Below, in pieces: positions 25,973 to 34,871 of a stretch of 64,000 bases of DNA. Under the pieces are notes generated by a model that ran no database searches, had not been told where the DNA came from, and worked only from the letters and a program-made list of their open reading frames with translations. Both the position numbers and the translations under genes were made by a program. The stretch is from Pseudonocardia sp. TRM90224 (GTDB taxonomy: Bacteria; Actinomycetota; Actinomycetes; Mycobacteriales; Pseudonocardiaceae): NCBI RefSeq assembly GCF_021245725.1, contig NZ_JAJGSX010000007.1:186001-250000 (forward strand), given 5' to 3'. Each line of letters opens with the position of its first letter. The stretch's first letter is position 1.

Positions 25973-26677
25973 TCAACCGAGGCCGGGCCCGCTGGAATCG
26001 ACCGAGGCGTGGGTGAGCCGGTAGTAGAGCAGCGCGGCGGTCTCGCGGACGATGTAGCGGGCCTGCGTCTCCCGGGTCTGCACGACAGGGCCGCTGCGCG
26101 TCGGTGACGTCCACGCGCTCAGGCCCGCGTCGCGGGCCATCGTGCGGGCGCGCAACGAGTGCCACGGATCGCTCACGAGGAGCGCGCTGTGCCAGCCGTC
26201 CTGATTCGCGCGCGCCGCAACCGCCTTCAAGCTCTCGAGCGTGTCGGAGCCCTCACCGACGGCGATGACGTCACGCGCGGGGACGCCACGGTCGATCAGG
26301 AACCGCCGCCCGGCCTCCGCCTCGGTGTACGCGTCGCCGGCCCGGCCGCCGCCTGCTGTGACGATGCGCGGCGCGAGCCCCGACCTGTACAGCGACTCGG
26401 CGTGCCGCAATCGCGAGGCGAAGATCGAGCTCGGGTCGCCGTCGTACTGCGCCGCGCCGAGCACCACAACCGCGTCGGTCGGCACCCGGTCGTCGAACCG
26501 CGCGACCTGCCACACGCGGAACGCCGTCCCGCCCACCACCAGCACCCCGAGCAGCAGCCCACCTGCGATGACACGCAGGAACCAGCCGCGCACGCCGGGG
26601 CCGTCCGGTATCGGGGCAGCATCCCGCCGCGCGCCGCGCAGCGGCCGCGTCGGTGCCTCCGAATGCCGGGTACTCAC
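25973..26677 (-). CDS. YdcF/SanA-family (DUF218) membrane protein
   Basis: 234 residues. A disordered basic N-terminus leads into one membrane helix (about 33-52), then an extracytoplasmic DUF218 domain: AVVVLGAAQYDGDPS, GLAPRIVTAGG, SDTLESLKAVAA and LLVSDPWHSLRA. Relatives affect envelope permeability and vancomycin resistance in E. coli (SanA); the substrate is unknown. It is in an operon with dgt downstream. GTG start with a GAGGGGG site upstream. Confidence 0.85.
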   Translation of the reverse strand: MSTRHSEAPTRPLRGARRDAAPIPDGPGVRGWFLRVIAGGLLLGVLVVGGTAFRVWQVARFDDRVPTDAVVVLGAAQYDGDPSSIFASRLRHAESLYRSGLAPRIVTAGGGRAGDAYTEAEAGRRFLIDRGVPARDVIAVGEGSDTLESLKAVAARANQDGWHSALLVSDPWHSLRARTMARDAGLSAWTSPTRSGPVVQTRETQARYIVRETAALLYYRLTHASVDSSGPGLG

Positions 26678-26733
26678 GTCTCGCCCCCTCGAACCGTTCC
26701 TCCGATACTGCCAGTTCGCCGGTCGGATGCCGG

Positions 26734-27726
26734 TCAGGTCCCGATCTGCCCCTTCGTGTCGGCGAGCGGAACCGCCGCTCGACCGGCCCGCGCGGCGATC
26801 ACCTGCGCGACGATCGACACCGCCGTCTCGGCCGGTGTGCGGGCACCGAGGTCGAGCCCGACCGGTCCACGCAGCCGTCCCAGCTCGGTCTCGTCGAGGC
26901 CGGCGGCCAGCAACCGCTCCCTGCGGGCGGCCTGCGTGCGGCGGGAACCGAGCGCACCGATGAAGCCGCGCCCCCGGCGCAGCCCCTCGATGAACGCGGC
27001 GTCGAACGACGGGGCGTGGTCGAGCACGACCAGCACGTCGGCGTCGGAGAAGGCGGCGACGGCCTGCGCGGTGGCTTCCGGCTCGGACTCGTGGCGCACC
27101 GACCAGCCGAGCAGACCGGCCTGCGCGGCCAGCGCCTCCCCGATCGCGCCGGCGCCGGCGATCAGCACCGACGGCACGGGCACCCACAGGTCGAGCAGGA
27201 GGTCGTCGACCCGTTCCGTGGTGGTCGCGCCGCGGCGGAGCAACTGGCGTGCGGTCGCCGTCGCGGTCTCGTCGAGCGCGGGCGACCCGAGGCCGCCCGT
27301 GACGGACTCGAGGTCGGGGCCGGCGAGGACGAGCGCGGCCGTCCCGTCGCCCGTCGAGACCAGCGCGGCCGGGACGCCCCCTTCGAGCGCCGCACCGAGC
27401 GCGGCGGCCTCCGGGGCAGGGAGCGGGTGGGCGAGCAACGTCGCGCCGCCCGCGCACGCCAGCCCGGCAGCGAGCGCGGCCGGCTCGCTGACGTGGGCCT
27501 GCGTGGTCGTCGGGGAGCCGGACGCCGTTGCGGCAAGCGGGATCGCCGCTTCGTCCAGCGCGCCCCGGTAGAGCACACCCGCGACGGCCCCGGACGCCGT
27601 GCCGGCCAACATCTGCCCGCTCTCGACGGTCCCGAACCCGTGTCGCTCCAACACACGCACGACCCCGACCCCGTCGCTCGCCAGCGACTGCAGTGCGGAC
27701 CCGAGCTCGCGAAGCGTGGTGTTCAC
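26734..27726 (-). CDS. XdhC/CoxI-family molybdoenzyme maturation protein
   Basis: 330 residues. An N-terminal XdhC_CoxI segment is followed by a C-terminal Rossmann-like XdhC domain: SVLIAGAGAIGEALAAQAGLLG near 200, and FIGALGSRRTQAARRERL near 270. Such proteins bind sulfurated molybdenum cofactor and insert it into xanthine dehydrogenase or CO dehydrogenase-type enzymes. No molybdoenzyme gene is in the window, so its client is elsewhere. The GTG at 27726 is chosen because the frame extending further upstream reads through palindrome R7. Confidence 0.85.
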   Translation of the reverse strand: MNTTLRELGSALQSLASDGVGVVRVLERHGFGTVESGQMLAGTASGAVAGVLYRGALDEAAIPLAATASGSPTTTQAHVSEPAALAAGLACAGGATLLAHPLPAPEAAALGAALEGGVPAALVSTGDGTAALVLAGPDLESVTGGLGSPALDETATATARQLLRRGATTTERVDDLLLDLWVPVPSVLIAGAGAIGEALAAQAGLLGWSVRHESEPEATAQAVAAFSDADVLVVLDHAPSFDAAFIEGLRRGRGFIGALGSRRTQAARRERLLAAGLDETELGRLRGPVGLDLGARTPAETAVSIVAQVIAARAGRAAVPLADTKGQIGT

Positions 27727-27751
27727 ACCGGCAAGCCTAAGCGCCCACCCA

Positions 27752-27821
27752 AACTTCCCCACCGTTTTGCCAACTTGCACGCCTCTGGAGGCCTGCAGGT
27801 TGGCAAAACGGTGGGGAAGTT
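27752..27821. repeat. Palindrome family A, copy R7 (subtype alpha)
   Basis: 70 bp, ending 4 bases before the stop of the AbiEi-like gene and upstream of the xdhC-like gene. The inner stem is CCAACTTGCAC with CTGCAGGTTGG. Confidence 0.9.
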
Positions 27822-27825
27822 TGCG

Positions 27826-28737
27826 TCAGCCGACGTCGAAGGCCGCTCTGATCCGCGCGGCCACCGGTGCGAAGTGCGGTGGCAGCTCGTCCCAGACCCA
27901 TCGCACAACCGACATCCCCATCGCCCGGATGCGGTCCTCTCTCAGCTTCTCCGCCACCACGACATCACGAACGTCAGCACCTTCCGCCTCCGGGACGCCG
28001 TACTTCACCATCCCGTCGAACTCTCCGACTGTGCGGAAGCCCGGCCACCAGAAGTCCACGATCGAGGTGGTTCCGGCGACCGGGTGCTGCAAGACGGGCG
28101 GCGGCAAACCGGCCCGGCTGATCGCCAGGCGACTTCGGGTCTCCCCCGGGCTCATCGAGCCGGCATCCGCGAACTCCACCAGCCGGCGAGCGCCCGCGAT
28201 TCCCGACCGGTTGGCACAGCGACCGAGCTGTTCCTGCAGGAGTTCTGGCGACGTCATATGGCGGTGCAATGCCGCGTCCGCAGGCACGAGAGCCCGCTCG
28301 AACGACTCCGTGCAAGCAAGATCGACGATCGTTCGAGCGACCGATGTCACGACGACGCCATCGATCGAATCGACCTCTTCGTCGGCCAACATCGATGCGT
28401 GGACGTGCAGGAGCGCGGAGATGCGCCCGCCGGTGCGGCGACTGCGGGTGACGTGCACCCGACCGAGCGCAACCTGCCACAGCGGAAGCCCGTGCAGGAC
28501 GGCTGCGGACACGTGACTCACCACCGAGTCCGGCGCGATCTTGCTCACGGTCGTTCTGGTCAAAACGGCGTGCTTCTCAACCGGATCACTCAAGCGAGGA
28601 TCGTCGGGCTCGAGGTAGACGCCGGGCCGCACTGTCGCCAAGGCATCAGCTGCGCGCAGCCGACGTAACTCGCCGTCGCTGACGCCGGAGGCACGCAAGA
28701 CGGGTCGATGAGCTCCATCACGAGGGTTCGGATCCAT
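27826..28737 (-). CDS. AbiEi-antitoxin-like protein with endonuclease-fold C-terminus
   Basis: 303 residues. The N-terminus resembles the winged-helix AbiEi_4 domain (SDGELRRLRAADALATVRPGVY). The C-terminal third has a PD-(D/E)xK-like pattern: SPGETRSR helix, then IVDFWWPGFRTVGEFDGMVKY with Asp, Glu-x-Asp and Lys placed as in DUF559/Vsr-type nucleases. Actinomycetes carry many such solo proteins. No AbiEii-type nucleotidyltransferase toxin is adjacent. Family A palindromes lie on both sides (R7, R8), and its codon use and slightly lower GC suggest mobility. Function unproven. Confidence 0.75.
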   Translation of the reverse strand: MDPNPRDGAHRPVLRASGVSDGELRRLRAADALATVRPGVYLEPDDPRLSDPVEKHAVLTRTTVSKIAPDSVVSHVSAAVLHGLPLWQVALGRVHVTRSRRTGGRISALLHVHASMLADEEVDSIDGVVVTSVARTIVDLACTESFERALVPADAALHRHMTSPELLQEQLGRCANRSGIAGARRLVEFADAGSMSPGETRSRLAISRAGLPPPVLQHPVAGTTSIVDFWWPGFRTVGEFDGMVKYGVPEAEGADVRDVVVAEKLREDRIRAMGMSVVRWVWDELPPHFAPVAARIRAAFDVG

Positions 28738-28803
28738 GGTGGACAGCGTGCCGCCCGTCCCTCGATCGCGTGGCCGAACGGCAAATCCCGCCTCGGATCA
28801 GCG

Positions 28804-28873
28804 AACTTGCCCACCGTTTTGCCTACTTACACGGCCTACAGGGTGTGCAGGTTGGCAAAACGGTGGGGAACTT
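28804..28873. repeat. Palindrome family A, copy R8 (subtype alpha)
   Basis: 70 bp in the divergent region between the AbiEi-like gene and the first CNNM gene, the only copy lying between two start codons. Arms AACTTGCCCACCGTTTTG and CAAAACGGTGGGGAACTT. Confidence 0.88.
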
Positions 28874-28976
28874 CGACGCTTGGTCGAGCGTTGAGCCCGT
28901 GAGTGTCCGCGCACGAGACAGGATCCATGGACCCGTCAGACAGTACCGGCACCGTCCTGGCAGGACGGTCCGCTCG

Positions 28977-30296
28977 ATGATCGAATCATTGCTCTCCATC
29001 GGCTTCGGCGTACTCGTCGTGGTCGTGATCACCGCGTTCACGGGCTATTTCGTCGCGCAGGAGTTCGGCTACATGGCCGTCGACCGCGCGCGGCTGAAGG
29101 CCACCGCCGTCGCGGGTGATCCCGTCGCCGAGCGCGCGCTCGCGATCACCGGCCGCACGTCGTTCATGCTTTCCGGCGCCCAGCTGGGCATCACCGTCAC
29201 CGGGCTGCTCGTCGGTTACGTCGCCGAGCCGCTGATCGGCGACGGGGTGGCCGCCGCGCTCGGCGGGTCCGGCGCCGCGGTGGCGGCCGGGACGGTGTTG
29301 GCGCTGCTGATCGCGACCGTCGTCCAGATGGTGTTCGGCGAGCTGTTCCCGAAGAACCTCGCGATCGCCCGCCCCGAACCGGTCGCGCGGGCGCTCGCCT
29401 TCTCGACCACCGCGTACCTGGCCGTCTTCGGCTGGCTGATCACGCTGTTCGACGCGGCGTCCAACCTGCTGCTGCGCGCGCTGCGCATCGAGCCCGTGCA
29501 CGACGTCGAGCACTCGGCCACCCCACGCGACCTCGAAGCGATCATCGACGAGTCGCGGACCAGTGGCGAGCTCGACCCGGACCTGTCGACGCTGCTGGAC
29601 AAGATGCTCGACTTCACCGACCGCACGGCCCGCGCCGCCATGATCCCGCGGCCGCGCGTCACGTCGATCGGCGCCGAGGAGACGGTCGCCCACCTCGTCG
29701 ACGTCATGGCGTCGGGGCATTCCCGCCTGCCCGTTCTCGGCCAGGGCGCCGACGACGTCGTCGGCGTGATCTGCCTGCGCGACGTGCTCGCGCTGGAGGG
29801 GCAGGACCTCGCCGCCGTACGGGTCTCGGACGTCGCCCGCCGCCCGGTGCTGGTGCCCGCCTCGCTCCCGCTCCCCGTCGTGCTCGACCGCCTCCGCGAA
29901 GCGGACGACGAGTTCGCCTGCGTCGTCGACGAGTACGGCGGTCTCGCCGGGGTGATCACGATGGAGGACATCGCGGAGGAGCTGGTCGGGGAGATCACCG
30001 ACGAGCACGACCCGGCCGGCGCCGACCGCCCGCGCGGCGGCGACGGCACGTGGACGGTGCCGGGCTCGCTCTCGATCGACGACACCGAGCGCCTGATCGG
30101 CGCCGAGCTGCCCGCCGGGGAGTACCAGACGATCGGCGGGCTGGTGATCGACAAGCTGCAGCGCCTCCCCGGCGTCGACGACTCCGTGGAGCTCATGGTC
30201 GCCACGGACGGCGACGAGGAGCAGCTGCTCACGGTCACGGTCTGCTCCGTCGAGCGACGTGTGCCCGGGTCGGTCCGGCTGGCGGTGCGCGGATGA
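28977..30296 (+). CDS. CNNM/CorC-type transporter-like protein, full length
   Basis: 439 residues. An N-terminal CNNM (DUF21) domain with about four membrane helices (residues 1-180) contains the polar GYFVAQEFGYMAVDRARLK and GELFPKNLAIARPEPV segments. A CBS pair follows (about 210-335), then a C-terminal CorC_HlyC domain with EYGGLAGVITMEDI before it. This family is implicated in magnesium or cobalt efflux. It overlaps the next, shorter paralogue by four bases (ATGA), so the two are probably one complex. The ATG at 28977 was chosen at the membrane helix; upstream in-frame codons are possible. Confidence 0.88.
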   Translation: MIESLLSIGFGVLVVVVITAFTGYFVAQEFGYMAVDRARLKATAVAGDPVAERALAITGRTSFMLSGAQLGITVTGLLVGYVAEPLIGDGVAAALGGSGAAVAAGTVLALLIATVVQMVFGELFPKNLAIARPEPVARALAFSTTAYLAVFGWLITLFDAASNLLLRALRIEPVHDVEHSATPRDLEAIIDESRTSGELDPDLSTLLDKMLDFTDRTARAAMIPRPRVTSIGAEETVAHLVDVMASGHSRLPVLGQGADDVVGVICLRDVLALEGQDLAAVRVSDVARRPVLVPASLPLPVVLDRLREADDEFACVVDEYGGLAGVITMEDIAEELVGEITDEHDPAGADRPRGGDGTWTVPGSLSIDDTERLIGAELPAGEYQTIGGLVIDKLQRLPGVDDSVELMVATDGDEEQLLTVTVCSVERRVPGSVRLAVRG

Positions 30297-31285
30297 GCAC
30301 GACGTTCGCAATCCTGATCTCGGTCGGGCTGGTCGCGCTCAGCGCGTTCTTCGTCGCGGTCGAGTTCGCGCTGGTCGCAGCGCGGCGCTACCGGCTGGAG
30401 GAGGCGGCAGCGACCAGCGCGTCGGCACGCGCCGCGCTGCGCAGCGCGAAGGACCTCTCGCTGCTGCTCGCCGGCTCGCAGCTGGGCATCACGCTCTGCA
30501 CCGTCGGCCTCGGTGCGCTGGGCAAGCCCGCGGTCAAGGAGCTGCTGCACCCGCTCTTCGGCGGCCTCGGTGACACCGCGGCCACCGTCATCTCGTTCGT
30601 CATCACGATCGCCGTCGTCACGTTCGTGCACCTCGTGGTGGGTGAGATGGCGCCGAAGTCGTGGGCGATCGCGCATCCCGAGCGGTCGGCGACCCTGCTG
30701 GCGCTGCCGATGCGGGCGTTCATGGTGGTCACCCGGCCCGTGCTGGTGGCGCTCAACGGTGCGGCGAACTGGTGCCTGCGGCGGGTCGGCGTCGAGCCCG
30801 TCGACGAGCTGGGCTCCGCCCGCAACCCAGCTGACCTGCGTGAGCTCGTCGAGCACTCGGTGGAGACCGGTGCGCTCGACGCCGCCGAGCGCGACCGGAT
30901 CGTCACCGCGCTCGACCTCGACGTCGCACCGCTGCGCGAGATCGCCCGCCCGCGCTCGGAGATCGTCAGCGTCGCGCCCGACGCCGACGTCGCACAGATC
31001 CGGGAGGCCGCACGGGCCAGCGGCCACCTCCGGCTCGTCGTCGCCGACGGTCCGGCCCGCCCGGTCGGCGTCGTGCACGTGCGCGACGCGCTGGTCGCGG
31101 CCGCGGGCACGACGGCCGCGGACCTCATGCGCCCGCTGCCCACGCTCGACGCCGGCACTCCGATCCACGACGCGCTGCGCGTCATGCGCGAGCGGCGCAA
31201 CCACGCCGTGCTGGTGGCCGAGGGCGACGTGCTGCTCGGATTGGTGACGATGCAGGACGCCCTCGACCGCCTGCTGCCCGCCTGA
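30293..31285 (+). CDS. CNNM/CBS membrane protein lacking CorC tail
   Basis: 330 residues. The CNNM membrane domain (LISVGLVALSAFFVAVEFALVAARRYRLE; VVGEMAPKSWAIAHPERS) plus a CBS pair (about 195-330), but no CorC_HlyC domain. It is translationally coupled to the longer paralogue upstream. Such two-gene pairs are standard in actinobacteria and suggest a heteromeric transporter. A hairpin follows its stop codon directly. Confidence 0.88.
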   Translation: MSTTFAILISVGLVALSAFFVAVEFALVAARRYRLEEAAATSASARAALRSAKDLSLLLAGSQLGITLCTVGLGALGKPAVKELLHPLFGGLGDTAATVISFVITIAVVTFVHLVVGEMAPKSWAIAHPERSATLLALPMRAFMVVTRPVLVALNGAANWCLRRVGVEPVDELGSARNPADLRELVEHSVETGALDAAERDRIVTALDLDVAPLREIARPRSEIVSVAPDADVAQIREAARASGHLRLVVADGPARPVGVVHVRDALVAAAGTTAADLMRPLPTLDAGTPIHDALRVMRERRNHAVLVAEGDVLLGLVTMQDALDRLLPA

Positions 31286-31302
31286 AGCCCCGATCAGGGG
31301 CT
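31286..31302 (+). terminator. Hairpin after CNNM pair
   Basis: AGCCCC-GATCA-GGGGCT starting at the last base of the stop codon. There is no T-run, so it is probably a weak or Rho-assisted terminator. Confidence 0.45.
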
Positions 31303-31339
31303 CCCTGCGGCAGGCCGACCGGTCCTACGATCGCGCAGC

Positions 31340-31534
31340 ATGAACGCCCTGCACCCGGCCGAGCTGGACGACACCGCGCTGGCCAAGGTCCGCGCGCTGG
31401 AGGAGCAGCTGGGCTGCCCGCTGGTCGCCTACACGCCGGAGACCCCGTACGCGCCGCTCACCGACGACCAGGTCGCGGAGCTGCAGCGCGCCGAGGCCGA
31501 GCTCGGCGTGCAGCTGGTCGCGTACCGCCGCTAG
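31340..31534 (+). CDS. Small conserved-looking acidic protein
   Basis: 64 residues, acidic, with an internal repeat: AKVRALEEQLGCPLVAYTP matches ELQRAEAELGVQLVAYRR at the end (E-x2-L-G-x2-LVAY). This suggests a duplicated helix-strand unit. TACGAT lies 8 bases before the ATG, so the message may be leaderless. No named function. It converges with glyS, 3 bases apart. Confidence 0.65.
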   Translation: MNALHPAELDDTALAKVRALEEQLGCPLVAYTPETPYAPLTDDQVAELQRAEAELGVQLVAYRR

Positions 31535-31537
31535 CGC

Positions 31538-32935
31538 TCAGGAGCCGAGCAGCCGGGTGGCGAGGTAGCTCTCCACCTGGTCGAGCGCCACCCGCTCCTG
31601 CTCCATCGAGTCGCGCTCGCGGATCGTCACGGCCTGGTCGGTGAGGGTGTCGAAGTCGACCGTGATGCAGAACGGCGTGCCGATCTCGTCCTGACGACGG
31701 TAGCGACGACCGATCGCGCCGGCGTCGTCGAACTCGACGTTCCAGCTCTTGCGCAGTTGCGCCGCGAGGTCGCGCGCCTTCGGCGAGAGGTCCGCGTTGC
31801 GGGAGAGCGGCAGCACCGCGGCCTTGACGGGCGCGAGGCGCCGGTCGAGCCGCAGCACCACCCGCTTGTCGACGCCGCCCTTGGCGTTGGGCGCCTCGTC
31901 CTCGACGTAGGCCTCGATCAGGAACGCCATCATCGAGCGACCGACGCCGGCTGCGGGCTCGATCACGTACGGGCGGTAGCGGGTGCCGCTGGCCTGGTCG
32001 TAGAAGGACAGGTCGACGCCCGAGTGGTTGGAGTGCGTCGTGAGGTCGAAGTCGGTGCGGTTCGCGATGCCCTCGAGCTCGCCCCACTCCTGGCCGGTGA
32101 AGTGGAACCGGTACTCGATGTCGACGGTGCGCTTCGAGTAGTGGGAGAGCTTCTCCTTCGGGTGCTCGTAGTGGCGCAGGTTCTCCCGCGCGATGCCGAG
32201 GTCGACGTACCAGTCGGTGCGCTGGTCGATCCAGTACTGGTGCAGCTCCTCGTCGGTGCCCGGCTCGACGAAGTACTCCATCTCCATCTGCTCGAACTCG
32301 CGGGTGCGGAAGATGAAGTTGCCCGGTGTGATCTCGTTGCGGAAGCTCTTGCCGATCTGGCCGATGCCGAACGGCGGCTTCTTGCGCGACGTGGTCTGCA
32401 CGTTGAGGAAGTTCACGAAGATGCCCTGGGCCGTCTCGGGCCGCAGGTAGGCCAGGCCCTCCTCGGACTCGACCGGCCCGAGGTAGGTCTTGAGCATCAT
32501 GTTGAAGTCGCGCGGCTCGGTGTACTGGCCACGGGTGCCGCAGTTGGGGCACGGGACGTCGGAGAGGTCGTCCTCCGTGGCGGCCTTGCCGGTGCGCTCG
32601 GTGTACTCCTCGGCGAGCTGGTCGGCGCGGAAGCGCTTGTGACAGCTCAGGCACTCGACGAGCGGGTCGGTGAAGACGCCGACGTGACCCGACGCGACCC
32701 ACACCTGGCGGGGCAGGATCACCGAGCTGTCGATGCCCACGACATCGTCGCGGCCGGTGACGACGTTCTTCCACCACTGCCGCTTGATGTTCTCCTTCAG
32801 CTCCACTCCGAGCGGGCCGTAGTCCCAGGCCGAGCGGGTACCGCCGTAGATCTCGCCGGAGGCGAAGACGAACCCGCGACGCTTCGCGAGCGCGACGATT
32901 GTCTCGATCTTGGCGGAACTGGGCTTGCTGGCCAC
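31538..32935 (-). CDS. glyS: Glycine-tRNA ligase (homodimeric type)
   Basis: 465 residues of a class II synthetase. Catalytic motifs: motif 2 [25 protein letters not shown] and motif 3 [14 protein letters not shown]. The Gly-specific N-terminus reads [26 protein letters not shown] zinc-binding insertion has CLSCHK and CPNCG. Dimeric alpha2 form as in mycobacteria. The GTG start is immediately before the family's first helix. It is next to ArsR and SmtB-Zur regulators, an order also known from Mycobacterium (glyS-smtB-zur). Confidence 0.96.
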   Translation of the reverse strand: MASKPSSAKIETIVALAKRRGFVFASGEIYGGTRSAWDYGPLGVELKENIKRQWWKNVVTGRDDVVGIDSSVILPRQVWVASGHVGVFTDPLVECLSCHKRFRADQLAEEYTERTGKAATEDDLSDVPCPNCGTRGQYTEPRDFNMMLKTYLGPVESEEGLAYLRPETAQGIFVNFLNVQTTSRKKPPFGIGQIGKSFRNEITPGNFIFRTREFEQMEMEYFVEPGTDEELHQYWIDQRTDWYVDLGIARENLRHYEHPKEKLSHYSKRTVDIEYRFHFTGQEWGELEGIANRTDFDLTTHSNHSGVDLSFYDQASGTRYRPYVIEPAAGVGRSMMAFLIEAYVEDEAPNAKGGVDKRVVLRLDRRLAPVKAAVLPLSRNADLSPKARDLAAQLRKSWNVEFDDAGAIGRRYRRQDEIGTPFCITVDFDTLTDQAVTIRERDSMEQERVALDQVESYLATRLLGS

Positions 32936-33047
32936 GGATGACGCTCCAGGAACTGCGGATGGACGAGAAGAAGCTCTCAGCGTAGTGCCCCCGTTCCAGA
33001 TGGTTCCCGGCACCGTCGACCCCTCGCGGCGCGCCCGAGCACCAGCA

Positions 33048-33077
33048 TTGACTTATATAAGTGAACTCTTCTAGAGT
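33048..33077 (+). promoter_or_regulatory. Leaderless ArsR promoter with palindromic operator
   Basis: TTGACT (33048-33053), 18 bases, TAGAGT (33072-33077), and the ArsR GTG seven bases later. The perfect palindrome ACTTATATAAGT (33051-33062) covers the -35 edge, a likely autoregulatory ArsR operator. Confidence 0.65.
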
Positions 33078-33084
33078 ACGGGCC

Positions 33085-33435
33085 GTGCACGCATTCGACG
33101 TACTCGGCGACCCGGTGCGGCGGCGGATCCTCGAGCTGCTCGCCGGGAGCGAGCTCACCTCCGGCGCGGTCAGCGACGTCGTCCGCGCGGAGTTCGGGAT
33201 CTCCCAGCCCGCCGTCTCCCAGCACCTGAAGGTGCTGCGGGAGAACGGGTTCGCCACCGTCCGCGCGGAGGGCACGCGACGCCTCTACGCGGTGCGCGCC
33301 GAGCCGCTGCGCGACGCCGCCGCATGGCTCGACGGCTTTCGCCGGTTCTGGACGCCGGCTCTCGAGGCATTGGCTACCGAGGTCGCTCGCGGCAAGCGCG
33401 AGCGCCGACTGGAAGACGAAGGGACAGACCTGTGA
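33085..33435 (+). CDS. ArsR-family regulator, SRPBCC-coupled
   Basis: 116 residues. Winged helix: DPVRRRILELLAGSELTSGAVSD and the recognition helix ISQPAVSQHLKVLRENGF. No metal-binding Cys or His cluster, as expected for the non-metal ArsR group that pairs with START/SRPBCC proteins. Its stop overlaps the SRPBCC start (GTGA). The GTG start is seven bases from a TAGAGT -10, indicating a leaderless message; an in-frame GTG at 33061 would fall upstream of that -10. Confidence 0.9.
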   Translation: MHAFDVLGDPVRRRILELLAGSELTSGAVSDVVRAEFGISQPAVSQHLKVLRENGFATVRAEGTRRLYAVRAEPLRDAAAWLDGFRRFWTPALEALATEVARGKRERRLEDEGTDL

Positions 33436-34097
33436 TCGACGTGACCCAGCAGATCAACTCCGTGCGCCGGCAGCTCGGCCGCCGGCAGCTCGAGGCGGGC
33501 GAGGCGGTCGTGGCGACGATCACCCAGACCTACGCCACGGATCCCGAGGACCTCTGGGAGGCCGTCACCGACCCGGACCGCATCCGCCGCTGGTTCCTCC
33601 CGGTCTCCGGTGATCTGCAGGTCGGTGGCCGCTACCAGCTCGAAGGCAACGCCGCCGGCACGGTCGAGAGCTGCGACCGGCCGAAGGGCTTCACCGCGAC
33701 CTGGGAGTTCGGCGGCGGGATCAGCTGGATCGAGGTGCGGATCAGCCCGGCGGACGACGGCAAGGCCCTGTTCGAGCTGGACCACATCGCGCACATCGAC
33801 GAGACGATGTGGCCGCAGTTCGGCCCCGGCGCCGTCGGCATCGGGTGGGACATGGGCTTCCTCGGACTGGCGCTGCACGTCGCCGGCGGGGACAAGTTCG
33901 AGGAGGGTGAGTTCGAGGTCACCGACGACGGCAAGCTCTTCATCCGGCTCTCCGCCGAGCGGTGGCGCGAGGCCGACACGTCGTTCGGCACCGACCCGGA
34001 ACAGGCCGCGGCCTCCGCGGAGCGCAGCCGGCAGTTCTACACCGGCGAGCTGCCCCCGCCGGACTTCTCCGGGGAGGGCGGCTCAGGCCAGCAGTGA
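33432..34097 (+). CDS. SRPBCC/AHSA1-family protein
   Basis: 221 residues with the START-like AHSA1 ligand-binding fold: TYATDPEDLWEAVTDPDRIRRWFLPVSGDLQVGGRYQ, then GFTATWEFGG and a C-terminal helix around IGWDMGFLGLALH. Such proteins enclose a hydrophobic ligand. Being coupled to an ArsR gene, it likely binds or processes the same signal (inference). The coding end overlaps the convergent ABM gene by 15 bases. Confidence 0.87.
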   Translation: MIDVTQQINSVRRQLGRRQLEAGEAVVATITQTYATDPEDLWEAVTDPDRIRRWFLPVSGDLQVGGRYQLEGNAAGTVESCDRPKGFTATWEFGGGISWIEVRISPADDGKALFELDHIAHIDETMWPQFGPGAVGIGWDMGFLGLALHVAGGDKFEEGEFEVTDDGKLFIRLSAERWREADTSFGTDPEQAAASAERSRQFYTGELPPPDFSGEGGSGQQ

Positions 34098-34403
34098 GGG
34101 ATGCGTGGTCGCTTCGCCGTTCGTCGCGCTGACCAGCGTTTCGTAGGTCGAGGACGAATCGGCGAGCGCTTCGGAGAGCAGCGGCACCACGTGCTCGCGG
34201 ACGGGGAACGGGGAGAGCGCGCGGCGGTAGGCGTCGACGGTCGCGAACCGGGCGGTCAGCACCCACTGCTCCGGTTCGTCCACCGAGCGGCCGAGCTCGC
34301 CGCCGTCGCAGCCGGGCGCGGCGGTGAGCAGCTCGAGCGCACGCTGCGCGCGCTCCTGGAAGGCGGCGGGGTCGGTCGGGACGAAACGGCAGACGAGCAG
34401 CAC
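34083..34403 (-). CDS. ABM-domain (antibiotic biosynthesis monooxygenase) protein
   Basis: 106 residues of a ferredoxin-like dimeric fold: MLLVCRFVPTDPAAFQERAQRALELL, then EQWVLTARFATVDAYRRAL and a C-terminal strand. It resembles cofactor-free monooxygenases or heme-degrading relatives, but catalytic residues cannot be judged. GTG start. Convergent with the SRPBCC gene. Function unknown beyond the domain. Confidence 0.75.
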   Translation of the reverse strand: MLLVCRFVPTDPAAFQERAQRALELLTAAPGCDGGELGRSVDEPEQWVLTARFATVDAYRRALSPFPVREHVVPLLSEALADSSSTYETLVSATNGEATTHPSLLA

Positions 34404-34499
34404 CGGACGAGCATGTCACCGCACGCCTACGATGGTGGAGCGGCCCGGTGCGGAACAAGTGCCGGGGGGCGTGGCCGCCGCCCCTGGGGATGAGGCCCG

Positions 34500-34871
34500 A
34501 TGTCGATCGTCGCTGGTGCGGGCGCCGCCGAGAGCACCGACGCCCACACGGGTGAGCACACAACCGCGGCTCCGGCGCCCGTGCGCACGCCGCGCACGCT
34601 CGCCGCGGCCGGCGACCTGCTGCGCGCGCTCGCCGCGCCCGTGCGGATCGCGATCGTGCTGCAGCTACTGGAGTCGAGCCGGTGCGTGCACGACCTCGTC
34701 GACGCGCTCGGCGTGACGCAGCCCCTGATCAGCCAGCATCTGCGGGTGCTCAAGGCCGCAGGTGTGGTGCACGGCGAGCGGCAGGGTCGCGAGGTGGTGT
34801 ACTCCCTGGTCGACGACCACCTCGCGCACATCGTCGTCGACGCCGTCGAGCACGCGGAGGAGAGCCGGTGA
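34500..34871 (+). CDS. smtB: SmtB-type zinc-sensing ArsR repressor
   Basis: 123 residues. The DNA-binding helix is GVTQPLISQHLRVLKAAGVV (71-90). The alpha5 zinc site of SmtB/CzrA sensors is intact: Asp105-x-His107 and His118-x2-Glu121. An alpha3 Cys62/His64/Asp65 (RCVHDL) may add ligands. It is coupled to zur by a GTGA overlap, as in Mycobacterium tuberculosis where SmtB releases zur expression in zinc excess. The ATG was chosen at the first Met after the ABM gene divergence. Confidence 0.93.
   Translation: MSIVAGAGAAESTDAHTGEHTTAAPAPVRTPRTLAAAGDLLRALAAPVRIAIVLQLLESSRCVHDLVDALGVTQPLISQHLRVLKAAGVVHGERQGREVVYSLVDDHLAHIVVDAVEHAEESR

Noticed and set aside
27727..27780. N-terminal extension of the xdhC-like gene through palindrome R7
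   Set aside because: The extra 18 residues are encoded by the repeat itself, and the same translation appears wherever the repeat occurs.
31458..33275. 605-residue minus-strand open frame
   Set aside because: Arg/Ala/Pro-rich shadow of glyS in another frame, typical of high-GC DNA.
34440..34499. Zur box upstream of smtB-zur
   Set aside because: No AT-rich palindrome of the TGAAAATGATTTTCA type is present.
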